A stretch of DNA of 64,000 nt, taken from positions 2,575,001 through 2,639,000 of the forward strand of contig NZ_OY781464.1 of assembly GCF_963676735.1 (NCBI RefSeq), read 5' to 3'. This document shows positions 44,624 through 53,193 of this stretch, piece by piece; position 1 is the stretch's first letter, and the number at the start of each line of letters is the position of its first letter. This stretch comes from an uncultured Draconibacterium sp. Its GTDB lineage: Bacteria > Bacteroidota > Bacteroidia > Bacteroidales > Prolixibacteraceae. The position numbers and the translations under genes are program-made. The notes beneath the pieces are model-generated. The model searched no databases and was not told the DNA's origin. It was given only the letters and a program-made list of their open reading frames with translations.

Positions 44624-46849
44624 CTACTCCTCTACAAAGTACCGCAGCTGGTCGAGCATAATTGGCACGTCATCTTTATCCACGCCCAACTGAATAAGGT
44701 ATGGCAGGTCTTCCTGAAAAACTTCAAAAAATTCGCGTTCGGTAAATTCTGTTTTCACTATTGATTGTTTATAATAATCAAGCGCTTGTTTACGTTTGCC
44801 CAACGCCCATTGCACATGCCCCATATTCATTAGGTCGTGCTTATTGGGAGCTTCATTTATAAGCTTTTTGAAATATTTTTCGGCTTGCTCGAACTTACCG
44901 GCAACCAAGGAGCACCAACCAATGGGTTTCCACACTTTTTTATTACCGGGAGTAAGGTATTCCACCTTGAAATAAGTTTTTAAAGCCTCATCAAACCGTT
45001 CCAGTTCAAGCAGGCAATGCCCAATATTCAACTGTACATTTAAATTGTCTTCGTCAAGTTTTTCCACTTCGCGGTAATACGCCAATGCCTTATCGGGCAT
45101 TTTTAGGTTACGGTAACAAAGTGCAATTTTGTTGAGGTTCCATTTTCTGTTCAACTCAAATAATTCGGCATTTTTATAGGCTTCTAAGGCCTTTCTAAAA
45201 TCGCCAAGTTGCTGATAACAATAGCCCGTTTTTTGGTAGAGTTCGCCACTTTTCTCAAGGCTCAGCAAATAAGCAAACACCTCGGCGGCTTCAGCATAAT
45301 AATTTTTCGAGAAATAATACTCGGCAATATTTCGTACTACTTCAGCATCTGCTTTCACAATTTCTTCAAGGGCCAACTTATTATGAAAATCGAAACGCCA
45401 GTTAAAAATATCTTCAAAATCATTTTTTCGTGGATGCAGTTTAAAAAAGCGATACAAATCCTGGATATATAAATTTGAAATGTATCCGGCTCTTTTTCCC
45501 GGATCGCTTAAGACCTCATCGTTTTGCAATTCTTCAAACTGCTGCATTTCAGCCTGCATTCCTTCTGCTAAAAACTCACGATTTTCAGCGGGCAAGTTTT
45601 GTATACTGAAACAAAACGAATACTTATCAGAATTACAAAGTATTGGGGCGGCATCAATTGCTTTTATAAAACGGTTGGTTAGGGGGTCTTTTTTGTCAAC
45701 CATAAAATCTATTTCCGGATTTTCGGCAAAAAAAGGCATAAACCAGTTGGCAAACTCACTAAAAAACGGAAACATTTTAAGCATGGCAAACGAGCCCATA
45801 AAAACATCAGCTCCTTCCATTTGCATTTCCGAAAACTCCTCCATTTTATTCATTAAACCGGGCGAATCTTCAAATAGCTTTTCCCACTCGGGGTTTTCAT
45901 CGTCGCCCAACGAGTCGTCCATTAAACTATCGAGGTTTATTTTATCTTTTAAATTCGGACTAATTTTAATCATTTCAGGAATGAGCTCATCCGTGATTTT
46001 TTTCTGAATTTTTTCGGTTTCCTTACTTCTGATTAGCTGCAAAATAACGCGTTCGAGATTTTCCTTAAACCCCGGTTTTTCGTTTAATAAATTTAATCGG
46101 GCTGTTACATTAGGATAATAAAACAGGCGGCTGTTGTATTTATAAAAACCAATCAGCAATCCAACAATAGCGCGTTGGTTTACTTCCAAATCTGAATGTT
46201 CGTAGGCATTAAATAACACGCCAAATTTTGCCTCGTCGAAGTAACGGAGCAAACTTAAAACCACTGCCGACAGGATAAATGACTTATACGATTTTTCTAT
46301 TAACTCACTACTTAACAGCGCGTTTAAGAAATCCCGGTGTTCGTTCTTCAATTCATTCTGAAACCAAATTAAATAGAATAATGAAACCAGTTTTTGCTGA
46401 TGCTCGCTGGCAGATATTCGTTTTGTTGAGTTTTGTACTTCAGAATCGTCAACCAGGGCAAGCAATTCTTCCTGCAAATAATAATCTTCTAATTCGTTAA
46501 TTAAAGTGTTAAAATTTAAGCTTCCGCCAGAAAATCCCCTTTTCTTTTCGTAGCCCAGCTTTGGCGATGAATTCAGTAAAATTTCATCGTTAATTTTATC
46601 GCACAGTTTAAATACCGATACAATAAGTTTTTGATACACTTTCTGCCGCTCGGGGTCCTGAATTCCTTCCACCGTGTATTTTAACATGTAGCTGTAATTC
46701 TGTTCCAGGTTTCGCCATTCGTCGAGGTGAATCAATAATCCACTTTCGCGAATGAGTTTTTCAAGCTGATCGAATGCCGGTTTCAACTTTCGCTCTGCAA
46801 GGTTTTGGCAAATTTCGTTGTATTGTATGTTTAAATCTTTGTCGTTCAT
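44624..46849 (-). CDS. Large tetratricopeptide repeat protein
   Basis: 741 residues, no signal peptide, acidic. The C-terminal half (about 480-700) holds TPR units, such as GELYQKTGYCYQQLGDFRKALEA split over two helices and DALEAYKN-like spacing, with further units around residues 555-680. The N-terminal part is helical without clear family motifs. TPR proteins mediate protein-protein contacts; a partner is not identifiable. It converges on the beta-propeller lipoprotein gene, 17 bases apart. Confidence 0.78.
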   Translation of the reverse strand: MNDKDLNIQYNEICQNLAERKLKPAFDQLEKLIRESGLLIHLDEWRNLEQNYSYMLKYTVEGIQDPERQKVYQKLIVSVFKLCDKINDEILLNSSPKLGYEKKRGFSGGSLNFNTLINELEDYYLQEELLALVDDSEVQNSTKRISASEHQQKLVSLFYLIWFQNELKNEHRDFLNALLSSELIEKSYKSFILSAVVLSLLRYFDEAKFGVLFNAYEHSDLEVNQRAIVGLLIGFYKYNSRLFYYPNVTARLNLLNEKPGFKENLERVILQLIRSKETEKIQKKITDELIPEMIKISPNLKDKINLDSLMDDSLGDDENPEWEKLFEDSPGLMNKMEEFSEMQMEGADVFMGSFAMLKMFPFFSEFANWFMPFFAENPEIDFMVDKKDPLTNRFIKAIDAAPILCNSDKYSFCFSIQNLPAENREFLAEGMQAEMQQFEELQNDEVLSDPGKRAGYISNLYIQDLYRFFKLHPRKNDFEDIFNWRFDFHNKLALEEIVKADAEVVRNIAEYYFSKNYYAEAAEVFAYLLSLEKSGELYQKTGYCYQQLGDFRKALEAYKNAELFELNRKWNLNKIALCYRNLKMPDKALAYYREVEKLDEDNLNVQLNIGHCLLELERFDEALKTYFKVEYLTPGNKKVWKPIGWCSLVAGKFEQAEKYFKKLINEAPNKHDLMNMGHVQWALGKRKQALDYYKQSIVKTEFTEREFFEVFQEDLPYLIQLGVDKDDVPIMLDQLRYFVEE

Positions 46850-46966
46850 AGCTTATCAAAGTTACTTGAATAACAGAAGATAATCAAAAAGCTTTCCAAG
46901 AATTGTTATCGGCGGATTTGTCGTAAAACGTGCTTTGGGGTCTGACAAAGTTTCAAGAAATTACCG

Positions 46967-47183
46967 TTCTGCAAGGTAATTTCCAGTCCTGCGGCATTTT
47001 TTGCGTTCCTGCTAACTTTTTTCGCGCCCTGCTGAAGTTTCGGTCGCCCTGCAACACTTTTTCGCAATCCTGCACCGCTTTTGGGCGTCCTGCGGCACTT
47101 TTTCGTGTTCCAGCGGCGCAGGAGGGGTAAAAACCTTGCAGGATGAGTATAAAACACGCAGGACGGATCATTAACCTGCAGGA
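46967..47183. repeat. 20-base periodic array of TCCTGC units, eight direct then four inverted
   Basis: TCCTGC or a one-base variant starts at 46967, 46987, 47007, 47027, 47047, 47068, 47088 and 47109, usually followed by about four variable bases and a T-run ending in CG. Then the inverted form GCAGGA starts at 47118, 47138, 47158 and 47178, exactly 20 bases apart. Variable bases between motifs differ, so this is not a simple minisatellite. It fills most of the 46850-47277 gap between the TPR gene and the AmpG-like gene. No start or stop pattern supports coding. Confidence 0.85.
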
Positions 47184-47277
47184 CAATAAAGGGATGTCAT
47201 CTGGCTGAGCTTTTTTAAAGGGATGATATCCTTTTACGAATAGCCATAAGTGCCTAATTATTAAATGAGTATGAAAA

Positions 47278-49113
47278 TTATTCTTTCCCTTTTATTCCAA
47301 ACTTCGAATTAACCTTAACAAACGGCAGTACCAAAAAGATTGGAATGGTACAGATCATCACCCACACAAAGAAATTTTGGTAGCCGATTATTTCCTGTAA
47401 CCAACCGCTTAACATTCCCGGAATCATCATACCAAGTGCCATAAAACCGGTTGCAATGGCGTAGTGAGCGGTTTTATGTTTTCCTTCCGAAACGTAGATA
47501 GAAAAGAGCATATAAGCAGTAAAGCCGAAGCCGTAGCCAAATTGCTCTATTACTACAGCGGCCGAAATCCACCACAGCGAATGAGGCAAAAACCACGACA
47601 ATAACAAGTAACAGAAGTTAGGCAGGTTTATAGCCAGCGCCATCCACCACATCCAGTATTTTAGTCCTTTGCGCGAGGCAACAATTCCGCCAAGAATACC
47701 GCCGACGGTAAGGGCAATCATTCCGGCAGTTCCATACACTAAACCAAGGTCGCCGGTTGTAAGTCCCAGTCCACCGGCTTCGCGGGCATCCAATAAAAAC
47801 GGCGAGGCCATTTTAACCAATTGCGACTCGGCCAGGCGATAAAGCAACAGGAACAACATTATTGAAGCAATTTCTTTTTTGCGGAAGAATGCGGCAAAGG
47901 TTCCCATAAATTCAGCCAAAACACTTTTACCCTCGGTTTTATTCGAAACATCAGCAACAGGACGCGGTAAGAAAAAGCGGTGGTACAAAAAGAACAGAAC
48001 AAACATTGCAGCAATGCAGCCAAACACCACCGACCAGGCAAATTTTAGATTCCCCGAACGGCCAACAAAAGTGGTTTGCGTAGCTTTTTTCAGTTTCGAA
48101 TCGAGCTGAACCACTGCAAAAGCCGGCTTGTCCCAGTTGTTTTCGTTAAACTCGTAACGGTAAGTTTTGGCCAGCTTTATACTGGCATCGCCTTTTTCGT
48201 AACCAAAGTTTAGCACTACTTCTTCACCGGCATTGGGCTTTTTCGATAGCTGAATTGGAATTATTGCCAGATTTCCTACTTCATCGCTAAGCTGCACTTC
48301 TTCTTTATTAAACTTTGCTTTTAAGGTTGCTTTTAACGGACCAGACACACTTCTGCTCCACCAACCTGGTTGTGTTTTTACAACGTGAGTTTCGCTGGCA
48401 TAAAAGTTATTTTGAATATTCCATTCTTCAACTTTCTTTTCCAGGTCAGCAGCTTCAGTTTTCGAAACCAAACCTATTGGCACTTTCAACTCCTCTTCAG
48501 AAGCAAAATATATTTCACCCGCTTCATTTAAACTTTTAAATTTATTGGGATTAAACGTAAGCTCTTTACCGGGAATGTTTTGTGCAGTTACTTCAACCTT
48601 CAAAGGTTCTAAGCCGGTTGCAGTTTCCAGAGCTCCTGCAAGAATTACCAAAAGTCCCTGACCGGTAAGCATGGCAAAACGATAAAAAGTACTGCGGATG
48701 CCTACAAAAAATGCCTGGTCGCCCTGCGAAAGACCCAACATATAAAAACCATCGGCAGCAATATCGTGGGTAGCCGAACTAAAAGCCAGCAACCAAAAAA
48801 AGGCCAACGTGTATTGGAAAAATTTTTCTACCGGAATAGTAAAGGCCACACCTGCCAAACCAACTCCAATCACCAGTTGCATAATTACAATCCAGAACCG
48901 TTTGGTTTTCAGGATATCTACAATGGGGCTCCACAGTGGCTTAATCACCCACGGCAAGTACAGCCAACTGGTATACAAAGCAATATCGGTATTCGAGATT
49001 CCCAGTCGTTTATACATAATTACCGAGAGGGTCATTACAATTACGTAGGGTAATCCTTCTGCAAAATAAAGTGAAGGTACCCAGAACCAGGGTGATTTTT
49101 GTTTAACTGACAT
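47278..49113 (-). CDS. ampG: AmpG-like muropeptide MFS permease with large loop insertion
   Basis: 611 residues, longer than typical AmpG (about 490). The N-terminal half matches AmpG/PAT-type permeases (YFAEGLPYVIVMTLSVIM, LYLPWVIKPLWSPIVD, SSATHDIAADGF). After about six helices a hydrophilic, beta-rich insertion covers about residues 165-350, then the other helices follow. AmpG imports GlcNAc-anhydroMurNAc peptides for recycling. It is the last gene of a - strand group with SpoIID-like, DUF4922, glycosyltransferase and amidase genes, which supports a muropeptide substrate. Inner membrane. Confidence 0.78.
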   Translation of the reverse strand: MSVKQKSPWFWVPSLYFAEGLPYVIVMTLSVIMYKRLGISNTDIALYTSWLYLPWVIKPLWSPIVDILKTKRFWIVIMQLVIGVGLAGVAFTIPVEKFFQYTLAFFWLLAFSSATHDIAADGFYMLGLSQGDQAFFVGIRSTFYRFAMLTGQGLLVILAGALETATGLEPLKVEVTAQNIPGKELTFNPNKFKSLNEAGEIYFASEEELKVPIGLVSKTEAADLEKKVEEWNIQNNFYASETHVVKTQPGWWSRSVSGPLKATLKAKFNKEEVQLSDEVGNLAIIPIQLSKKPNAGEEVVLNFGYEKGDASIKLAKTYRYEFNENNWDKPAFAVVQLDSKLKKATQTTFVGRSGNLKFAWSVVFGCIAAMFVLFFLYHRFFLPRPVADVSNKTEGKSVLAEFMGTFAAFFRKKEIASIMLFLLLYRLAESQLVKMASPFLLDAREAGGLGLTTGDLGLVYGTAGMIALTVGGILGGIVASRKGLKYWMWWMALAINLPNFCYLLLSWFLPHSLWWISAAVVIEQFGYGFGFTAYMLFSIYVSEGKHKTAHYAIATGFMALGMMIPGMLSGWLQEIIGYQNFFVWVMICTIPIFLVLPFVKVNSKFGIKGKE

Positions 49114-49211
49114 AGTTATTCTTTCTATTAGTAAAAGTATTCTTCGACTCCGCTCTGCAGGACAAAAACGGCTCCGCTCCGCATGACCTTACGGTGAACG
49201 GAGTATATCCT

Positions 49212-50543
49212 TTAATACCTTTTCTCCAAAGTTATATTTTTAAAATAATGATGCAGGATTTCATCGTATCTGTATCCTTTGTTGCCCATTACCGCCGCAC
49301 CGATCTGGCAAAGGCCAACTCCGTGTCCCCAACCGGCTCCCTGCAAAATAAACATTTGAGGAATACCATCCACCACATTTTCCTTTTCAACTAAAAAAGC
49401 CGAACTGTACAAATGCGACTCGCTCAGCCACCTGCGGATTTCCAACTCTTTCCCAACGGTTATAGTCTTTTTCGAACCAACAATTTTCAGTTTTACTAAT
49501 CGTCCTGAAGCTCCACGTTCTACCGGAATCATATCCAGAATCTTTCCGAAATCATGCCCCGAACGTTTCAAAATCAAAGCAGAAAGTTCATCCTGTTTGT
49601 ATTCCACTGTCCAGCGGTAAAAATCTTTAGCTGTCCAGTCGTACTCGTTCAGCACCTGTTTCAACACTTCTTCATCATCGGTATTACAAAAAGCTTCCGG
49701 TGCATTTTTTAACCACGGAACTGCATTTTCTTCTACAGTAAGATCTGTTTCAAAACCTTTTGGAGCTGACGGGTTATCTATCACAGCCGTTAAGTAGGGA
49801 TGATTTACCGGCTCCCAGCAATTTTCGAAAAGTTCGGCAATTCCACCACAACATTTCGAGAAACGCGCATCGCAAATCACACCGTTGTATGCAAGGACCA
49901 CGCCGGCCGTTTCATTAACAGCTTTTACTACATTCGGATTATGCGAACGCGTTGTTCCCTGGTAGCGCTGGCAATGGTCGTCGGCACAAACATGAAAATT
50001 CGTGTGATCTTCGCGGTCGTACCATTTTATATATTCATCGTCGGTTTCAAAAGTACTTTCGTAAGTTTCTGCTCTTTCGCTTAGCTTGTCTTGTTTTTCA
50101 ATTTGAGCAATTAACCAACTGCGCGATATAATTGAATGGGCCTTCAACAAATCAAGTGAACTGTTGGCACTCATTTCCGACGAAATTACACTAATCAGGT
50201 AGTTCTCAATTGACAAAACATTGATTGCTGTTATTTTTTCCTCTTCAACAAGCAGCTTTAAAGCCCCCTGAAATTTCTGATTTTCTTTTTGCTCCCAATG
50301 GAAATTTACGCCAATGGTAACATCTTTCAGTTCAAATCCGGAGGTTTGCGGATCGAGCGGAAAAAAGTAAAGTTCGTTGTTCGCCAAAGTGTCCCCAGCC
50401 AACTTAATCATCCCTTTATCGAGCTCCACAACCTGAGTGCCTTCCCATAAATTTTTATGCCCCTTTAAACGAAATTTTCCTTCCAGAATAAATTCTATTT
50501 TGTTGGAACTCATAATACCAACTGCAATTTCCGGTGTTTTCAT
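49212..50543 (-). CDS. SpoIID/LytB-domain protein without signal peptide
   Basis: 443 residues. The SpoIID domain, known for lytic transglycosylase activity on denuded glycan, spans about 105-440: VISSEMSANSSLDLLKAHSI, CDARFSKCCGGIAELFENCW, and C-terminal GWGHGVGLCQIGA with YDEILHHYF. The N terminus, MKTPEIAVGIMSSNKIEF, shows no signal peptide or membrane helix, so the protein appears cytoplasmic, unlike SpoIID. Its start overlaps the DUF4922 stop by 4 bases. Placed with ampG, it may cleave or modify imported muropeptides; this is inference. Confidence 0.82.
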   Translation of the reverse strand: MKTPEIAVGIMSSNKIEFILEGKFRLKGHKNLWEGTQVVELDKGMIKLAGDTLANNELYFFPLDPQTSGFELKDVTIGVNFHWEQKENQKFQGALKLLVEEEKITAINVLSIENYLISVISSEMSANSSLDLLKAHSIISRSWLIAQIEKQDKLSERAETYESTFETDDEYIKWYDREDHTNFHVCADDHCQRYQGTTRSHNPNVVKAVNETAGVVLAYNGVICDARFSKCCGGIAELFENCWEPVNHPYLTAVIDNPSAPKGFETDLTVEENAVPWLKNAPEAFCNTDDEEVLKQVLNEYDWTAKDFYRWTVEYKQDELSALILKRSGHDFGKILDMIPVERGASGRLVKLKIVGSKKTITVGKELEIRRWLSESHLYSSAFLVEKENVVDGIPQMFILQGAGWGHGVGLCQIGAAVMGNKGYRYDEILHHYFKNITLEKRY

Positions 50544-51478
50544 AATTTTAGTAAACTAATCAACTCGTCAAACTTTTCTACAGATAAAAGTACCTGCCCA
50601 AAAATATCTTTTATGTCTGCCTTTGTTATCTTTTTGAAATCCTTTTCCAGCGGGGTAATTAAAACACCTCCCATATCAACCGAAGCCGGACTTAAAAGGA
50701 TATTATCATCACCTTCTGCCCCATATTGCCACGGACGATGCAGTGCACGTGGAAAAATCAGCACTCTCCAGGCACCGTTAATAAAAGAAGTTAGCATATT
50801 CACCATTGGCTCCTCTTCTGCCAGGCAGAGTTTAGCCATTATTTCGAACACCTTATCAAACGTGGCAGAAAGTTTTTCGTTGTTAGCCGACTTCATAAGT
50901 ACAAAATTTCTTAAACCATCTTTAACGGCCCAAACAGCAACCTCGTTTTTTTGAAAAGTATGTCCATACTTTTCTTTCAATACTTCAATCTCGTTATCAA
51001 TGGGCATAAAGCCACTGTTACCTGCCTGAAAATGAAAATGGTCAGGTGCCGAAGCGCCACATTTTGGCCCGTTGTAAAACAAAGTGTAGCCTTCCATAGC
51101 CTTTGCTAAATTAAGCATACCGGCAAAGTTTCCCATAATACGCTGGGGTATGTGTGCGCCGGCAGGTATGGTAAAATGCTCCGGAAAAATCGGAAACGGA
51201 TTAATAAGAACGGAATAATCTCCAAAGCTTACACCTCGCTGCTCCTTTGGGCGATTGGCCTGGCACAAAAAACACGGGCGTGCCTCAATAGATTTATTAT
51301 CCACCCTGGCAGCCGACGAAATAATGCGGGCCGGATTAAATTGCACTTTTATTACAAATCCATCAAAATCGAATGCGCGTACCTGAGCATTATCAAGTCC
51401 GGCAAAATTTTTTCCTGCCAACTCCCATTCTGTTTTTTGGGCTGTTAGCAATTGTTTTATTTCTGTTGATATTGACAT
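50540..51478 (-). CDS. DUF4922 protein with GalT/HIT-like active-site motif
   Basis: 312 residues, cytoplasmic. A CFLC pair (Cys69, Cys72) in RPCFLCQANRPKEQ and the segment NPFPIFPEHFTIP resemble GalT and Ap4A phosphorylases. The motif GASAPDHFHFQAG (141-153) holds HxHxQ (His147, His149, Gln151), the catalytic histidine-triad-like signature of nucleotidyl transferases. I therefore propose a nucleotide-sugar or sugar-phosphate nucleotidylyltransferase or phosphorylase acting on a recycled sugar. Substrate unknown. It is coupled to the SpoIID-like gene by a 4-base overlap. Confidence 0.75.
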   Translation of the reverse strand: MSISTEIKQLLTAQKTEWELAGKNFAGLDNAQVRAFDFDGFVIKVQFNPARIISSAARVDNKSIEARPCFLCQANRPKEQRGVSFGDYSVLINPFPIFPEHFTIPAGAHIPQRIMGNFAGMLNLAKAMEGYTLFYNGPKCGASAPDHFHFQAGNSGFMPIDNEIEVLKEKYGHTFQKNEVAVWAVKDGLRNFVLMKSANNEKLSATFDKVFEIMAKLCLAEEEPMVNMLTSFINGAWRVLIFPRALHRPWQYGAEGDDNILLSPASVDMGGVLITPLEKDFKKITKADIKDIFGQVLLSVEKFDELISLLKL

Positions 51479-51494
51479 GAGCCCCTCCTAACCT

Positions 51495-51510
51495 TCCGCC
51501 AGCTGGCGGA
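51495..51510. repeat. Perfect 16-base palindrome between glycosyltransferase and DUF4922 genes
   Basis: TCCGCCAGCTGGCGGA, flanked by CCCTCCTAACC and GAGAGG. It is 17 bases upstream of the DUF4922 start. Probably an interspersed palindromic repeat; a regulatory role cannot be excluded. Confidence 0.6.
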
Positions 51511-51582
51511 GAGGAATTTGATTATTATACAATTGAACGCTCTCATTAAATTCTTTGATTTAACTTTCACCCACCGGGGGAA

Positions 51583-53055
51583 TTATAGTGGGCTTTTGCT
51601 TTGGTTTTTCTTTTGACGGGCTTTTAGCTCAATGGTGCGAATCCTGTCTTTGTAGGTGTTGTGCGCATTCATTTTTACAATATCCAGGGCAGCATCCGAG
51701 TTATCTTCCCAGCGACGGCACAAATAAATATTGTCGTAAATACGGCCAATTTGGTAGTTACGCGAAATGGCCAAACCTACAGCATAATCTTCGCCATAGC
51801 TTGTATTTGGCACTTTTACATCGCGGAGTACCGGTGTATAAAATGCACGCGGGGCGCCTAAACCATTAATGCGCATGGCATTGTTTTTACCGTTCTCAGG
51901 CGTCCATTCTTTATGGTCGATAATACCCGGAGGAATTTCTTCCAAATCAAAATTTACCAATTGGTAGGTTCCAACCACCATCGCACATTTTTCGGCGTCA
52001 AAAACATCAGCTACTTTTTGCAGGGTGGTTTCATCCTTATAAATATCATCGCTATCCAGTTGCATGGCAATCATTCCGCAGCGCGGATCATGAACTCCAA
52101 GGTTCCAGCAACCGCCAATTCCCAAATCTTCACGAACGGGGATAATGTGCACAACACGCTCATCATTTTCAGCAATAGATTTTATAATAGTGCTTGTTTT
52201 ATCGGTCGAATGGTTATCAACCACAATCAGGTTAAAATTAAAATCGGTTTTTTGTATCAACACCGATTCCATGGCATCGGCAATTGTTTTTTCGCGGTTA
52301 CGCACCGGAATTATCACCGACAGTTTCTTATCAAACGCTCTTAAATCAAGTTCTACTGGCTTAAAATCAGAGCTTAGCCAGGCGCCAACATCTTTTAAAT
52401 GCTCGGTGGCAGCCTGCTCCATTTCAAGCTGCACCTGGCGGTTTTTGGGGTCAACATAATCAAAAATTTTCTGACCACTTTTACGCGTATCGGTTTCGTC
52501 AATGGTATACAAATATTCGGGTATACGGAAAAAATTACCATGCTGCGATACTTTTAAACGCAAATAATATAAACCTGCGTGTTCAAAATCCTGCGTTATT
52601 TTTGCAACTGCTGTTTGCAGCGCACTGGCCTTGTACAATACCAGCGGTCCAAAATTAAAGTCATCGCGCAAACTACCTTCCTGGTAATCAATTACCGGAT
52701 GCGCTGCCAGCTTTCCTTCTTTTACTTCATAATAATCAGCATATACTTTTACGGCGCCCGTTGCTTCAGCGGTTTCAACTAAACGCTCAATGGCAAACTG
52801 CCCCAATTTTACCGAACTTGGTTTTGTAAGTAACAATACATAATCAACCTCTTTCGAAACTTCAGTAATTCGTTTAACAGTTGAGGTAGTAGTCAATCCT
52901 TCGAAAGAAAAGGCCTTTGCTTTTTCACCTGCTTCAGCCACCAAATTTGCAGGAAGAAAGATAGTTTCAACCAATGGATTTGCCTGTAATTCGTTTATCA
53001 TGTTTGCCACTCCGACAAAACTATCAGCAGGTATAAAACAGTTTATTTTTATCAT
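51583..53055 (-). CDS. Family 2-type glycosyltransferase, muropeptide-recycling cluster
   Basis: 490 residues. A GT-A fold domain lies from about residue 240: KLSVIIPVRNREKTIADAM, LIVVDNHSTDKT, and MQLDSDDIYKDE with the DxD metal motif. The first 230 residues form an additional domain with no strong motif (FIPADSFVGVANMINELQAN). No signal peptide or membrane helix, so it acts in the cytoplasm. Its acceptor and donor are unknown. It lies in the same - strand group as ampG, 104 bases upstream of DUF4922. Confidence 0.8.
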   Translation of the reverse strand: MIKINCFIPADSFVGVANMINELQANPLVETIFLPANLVAEAGEKAKAFSFEGLTTTSTVKRITEVSKEVDYVLLLTKPSSVKLGQFAIERLVETAEATGAVKVYADYYEVKEGKLAAHPVIDYQEGSLRDDFNFGPLVLYKASALQTAVAKITQDFEHAGLYYLRLKVSQHGNFFRIPEYLYTIDETDTRKSGQKIFDYVDPKNRQVQLEMEQAATEHLKDVGAWLSSDFKPVELDLRAFDKKLSVIIPVRNREKTIADAMESVLIQKTDFNFNLIVVDNHSTDKTSTIIKSIAENDERVVHIIPVREDLGIGGCWNLGVHDPRCGMIAMQLDSDDIYKDETTLQKVADVFDAEKCAMVVGTYQLVNFDLEEIPPGIIDHKEWTPENGKNNAMRINGLGAPRAFYTPVLRDVKVPNTSYGEDYAVGLAISRNYQIGRIYDNIYLCRRWEDNSDAALDIVKMNAHNTYKDRIRTIELKARQKKNQSKSPL

Positions 53056-53193
53056 TATTTTTTTAGATTTTTAGTATTTATCACTAAGAAAGAGCTTCCT
53101 CTCTTTGGTTGGAATGACAGAATTGCAGTGATGCTTGCTTCAAACCTAATCCATCGTCATTCTTTCGCTTCATTATCAAACATTTAAAACACA

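Noticed and set aside
46906..47186. Short repetitive ORFs on both strands in the 20-base repeat array
   Set aside because: They owe their length to the repeat, and the motif spacing mixes 20 and 21 bases, so the reading frame relative to the motif is not maintained.
49114..49211. Possible small RNA or terminator in the repeat-like GC-rich segment after the SpoIID-like gene
   Set aside because: It resembles an interspersed CTCCGCTC-type repeat, but I see no clear hairpin with T-run or promoter.
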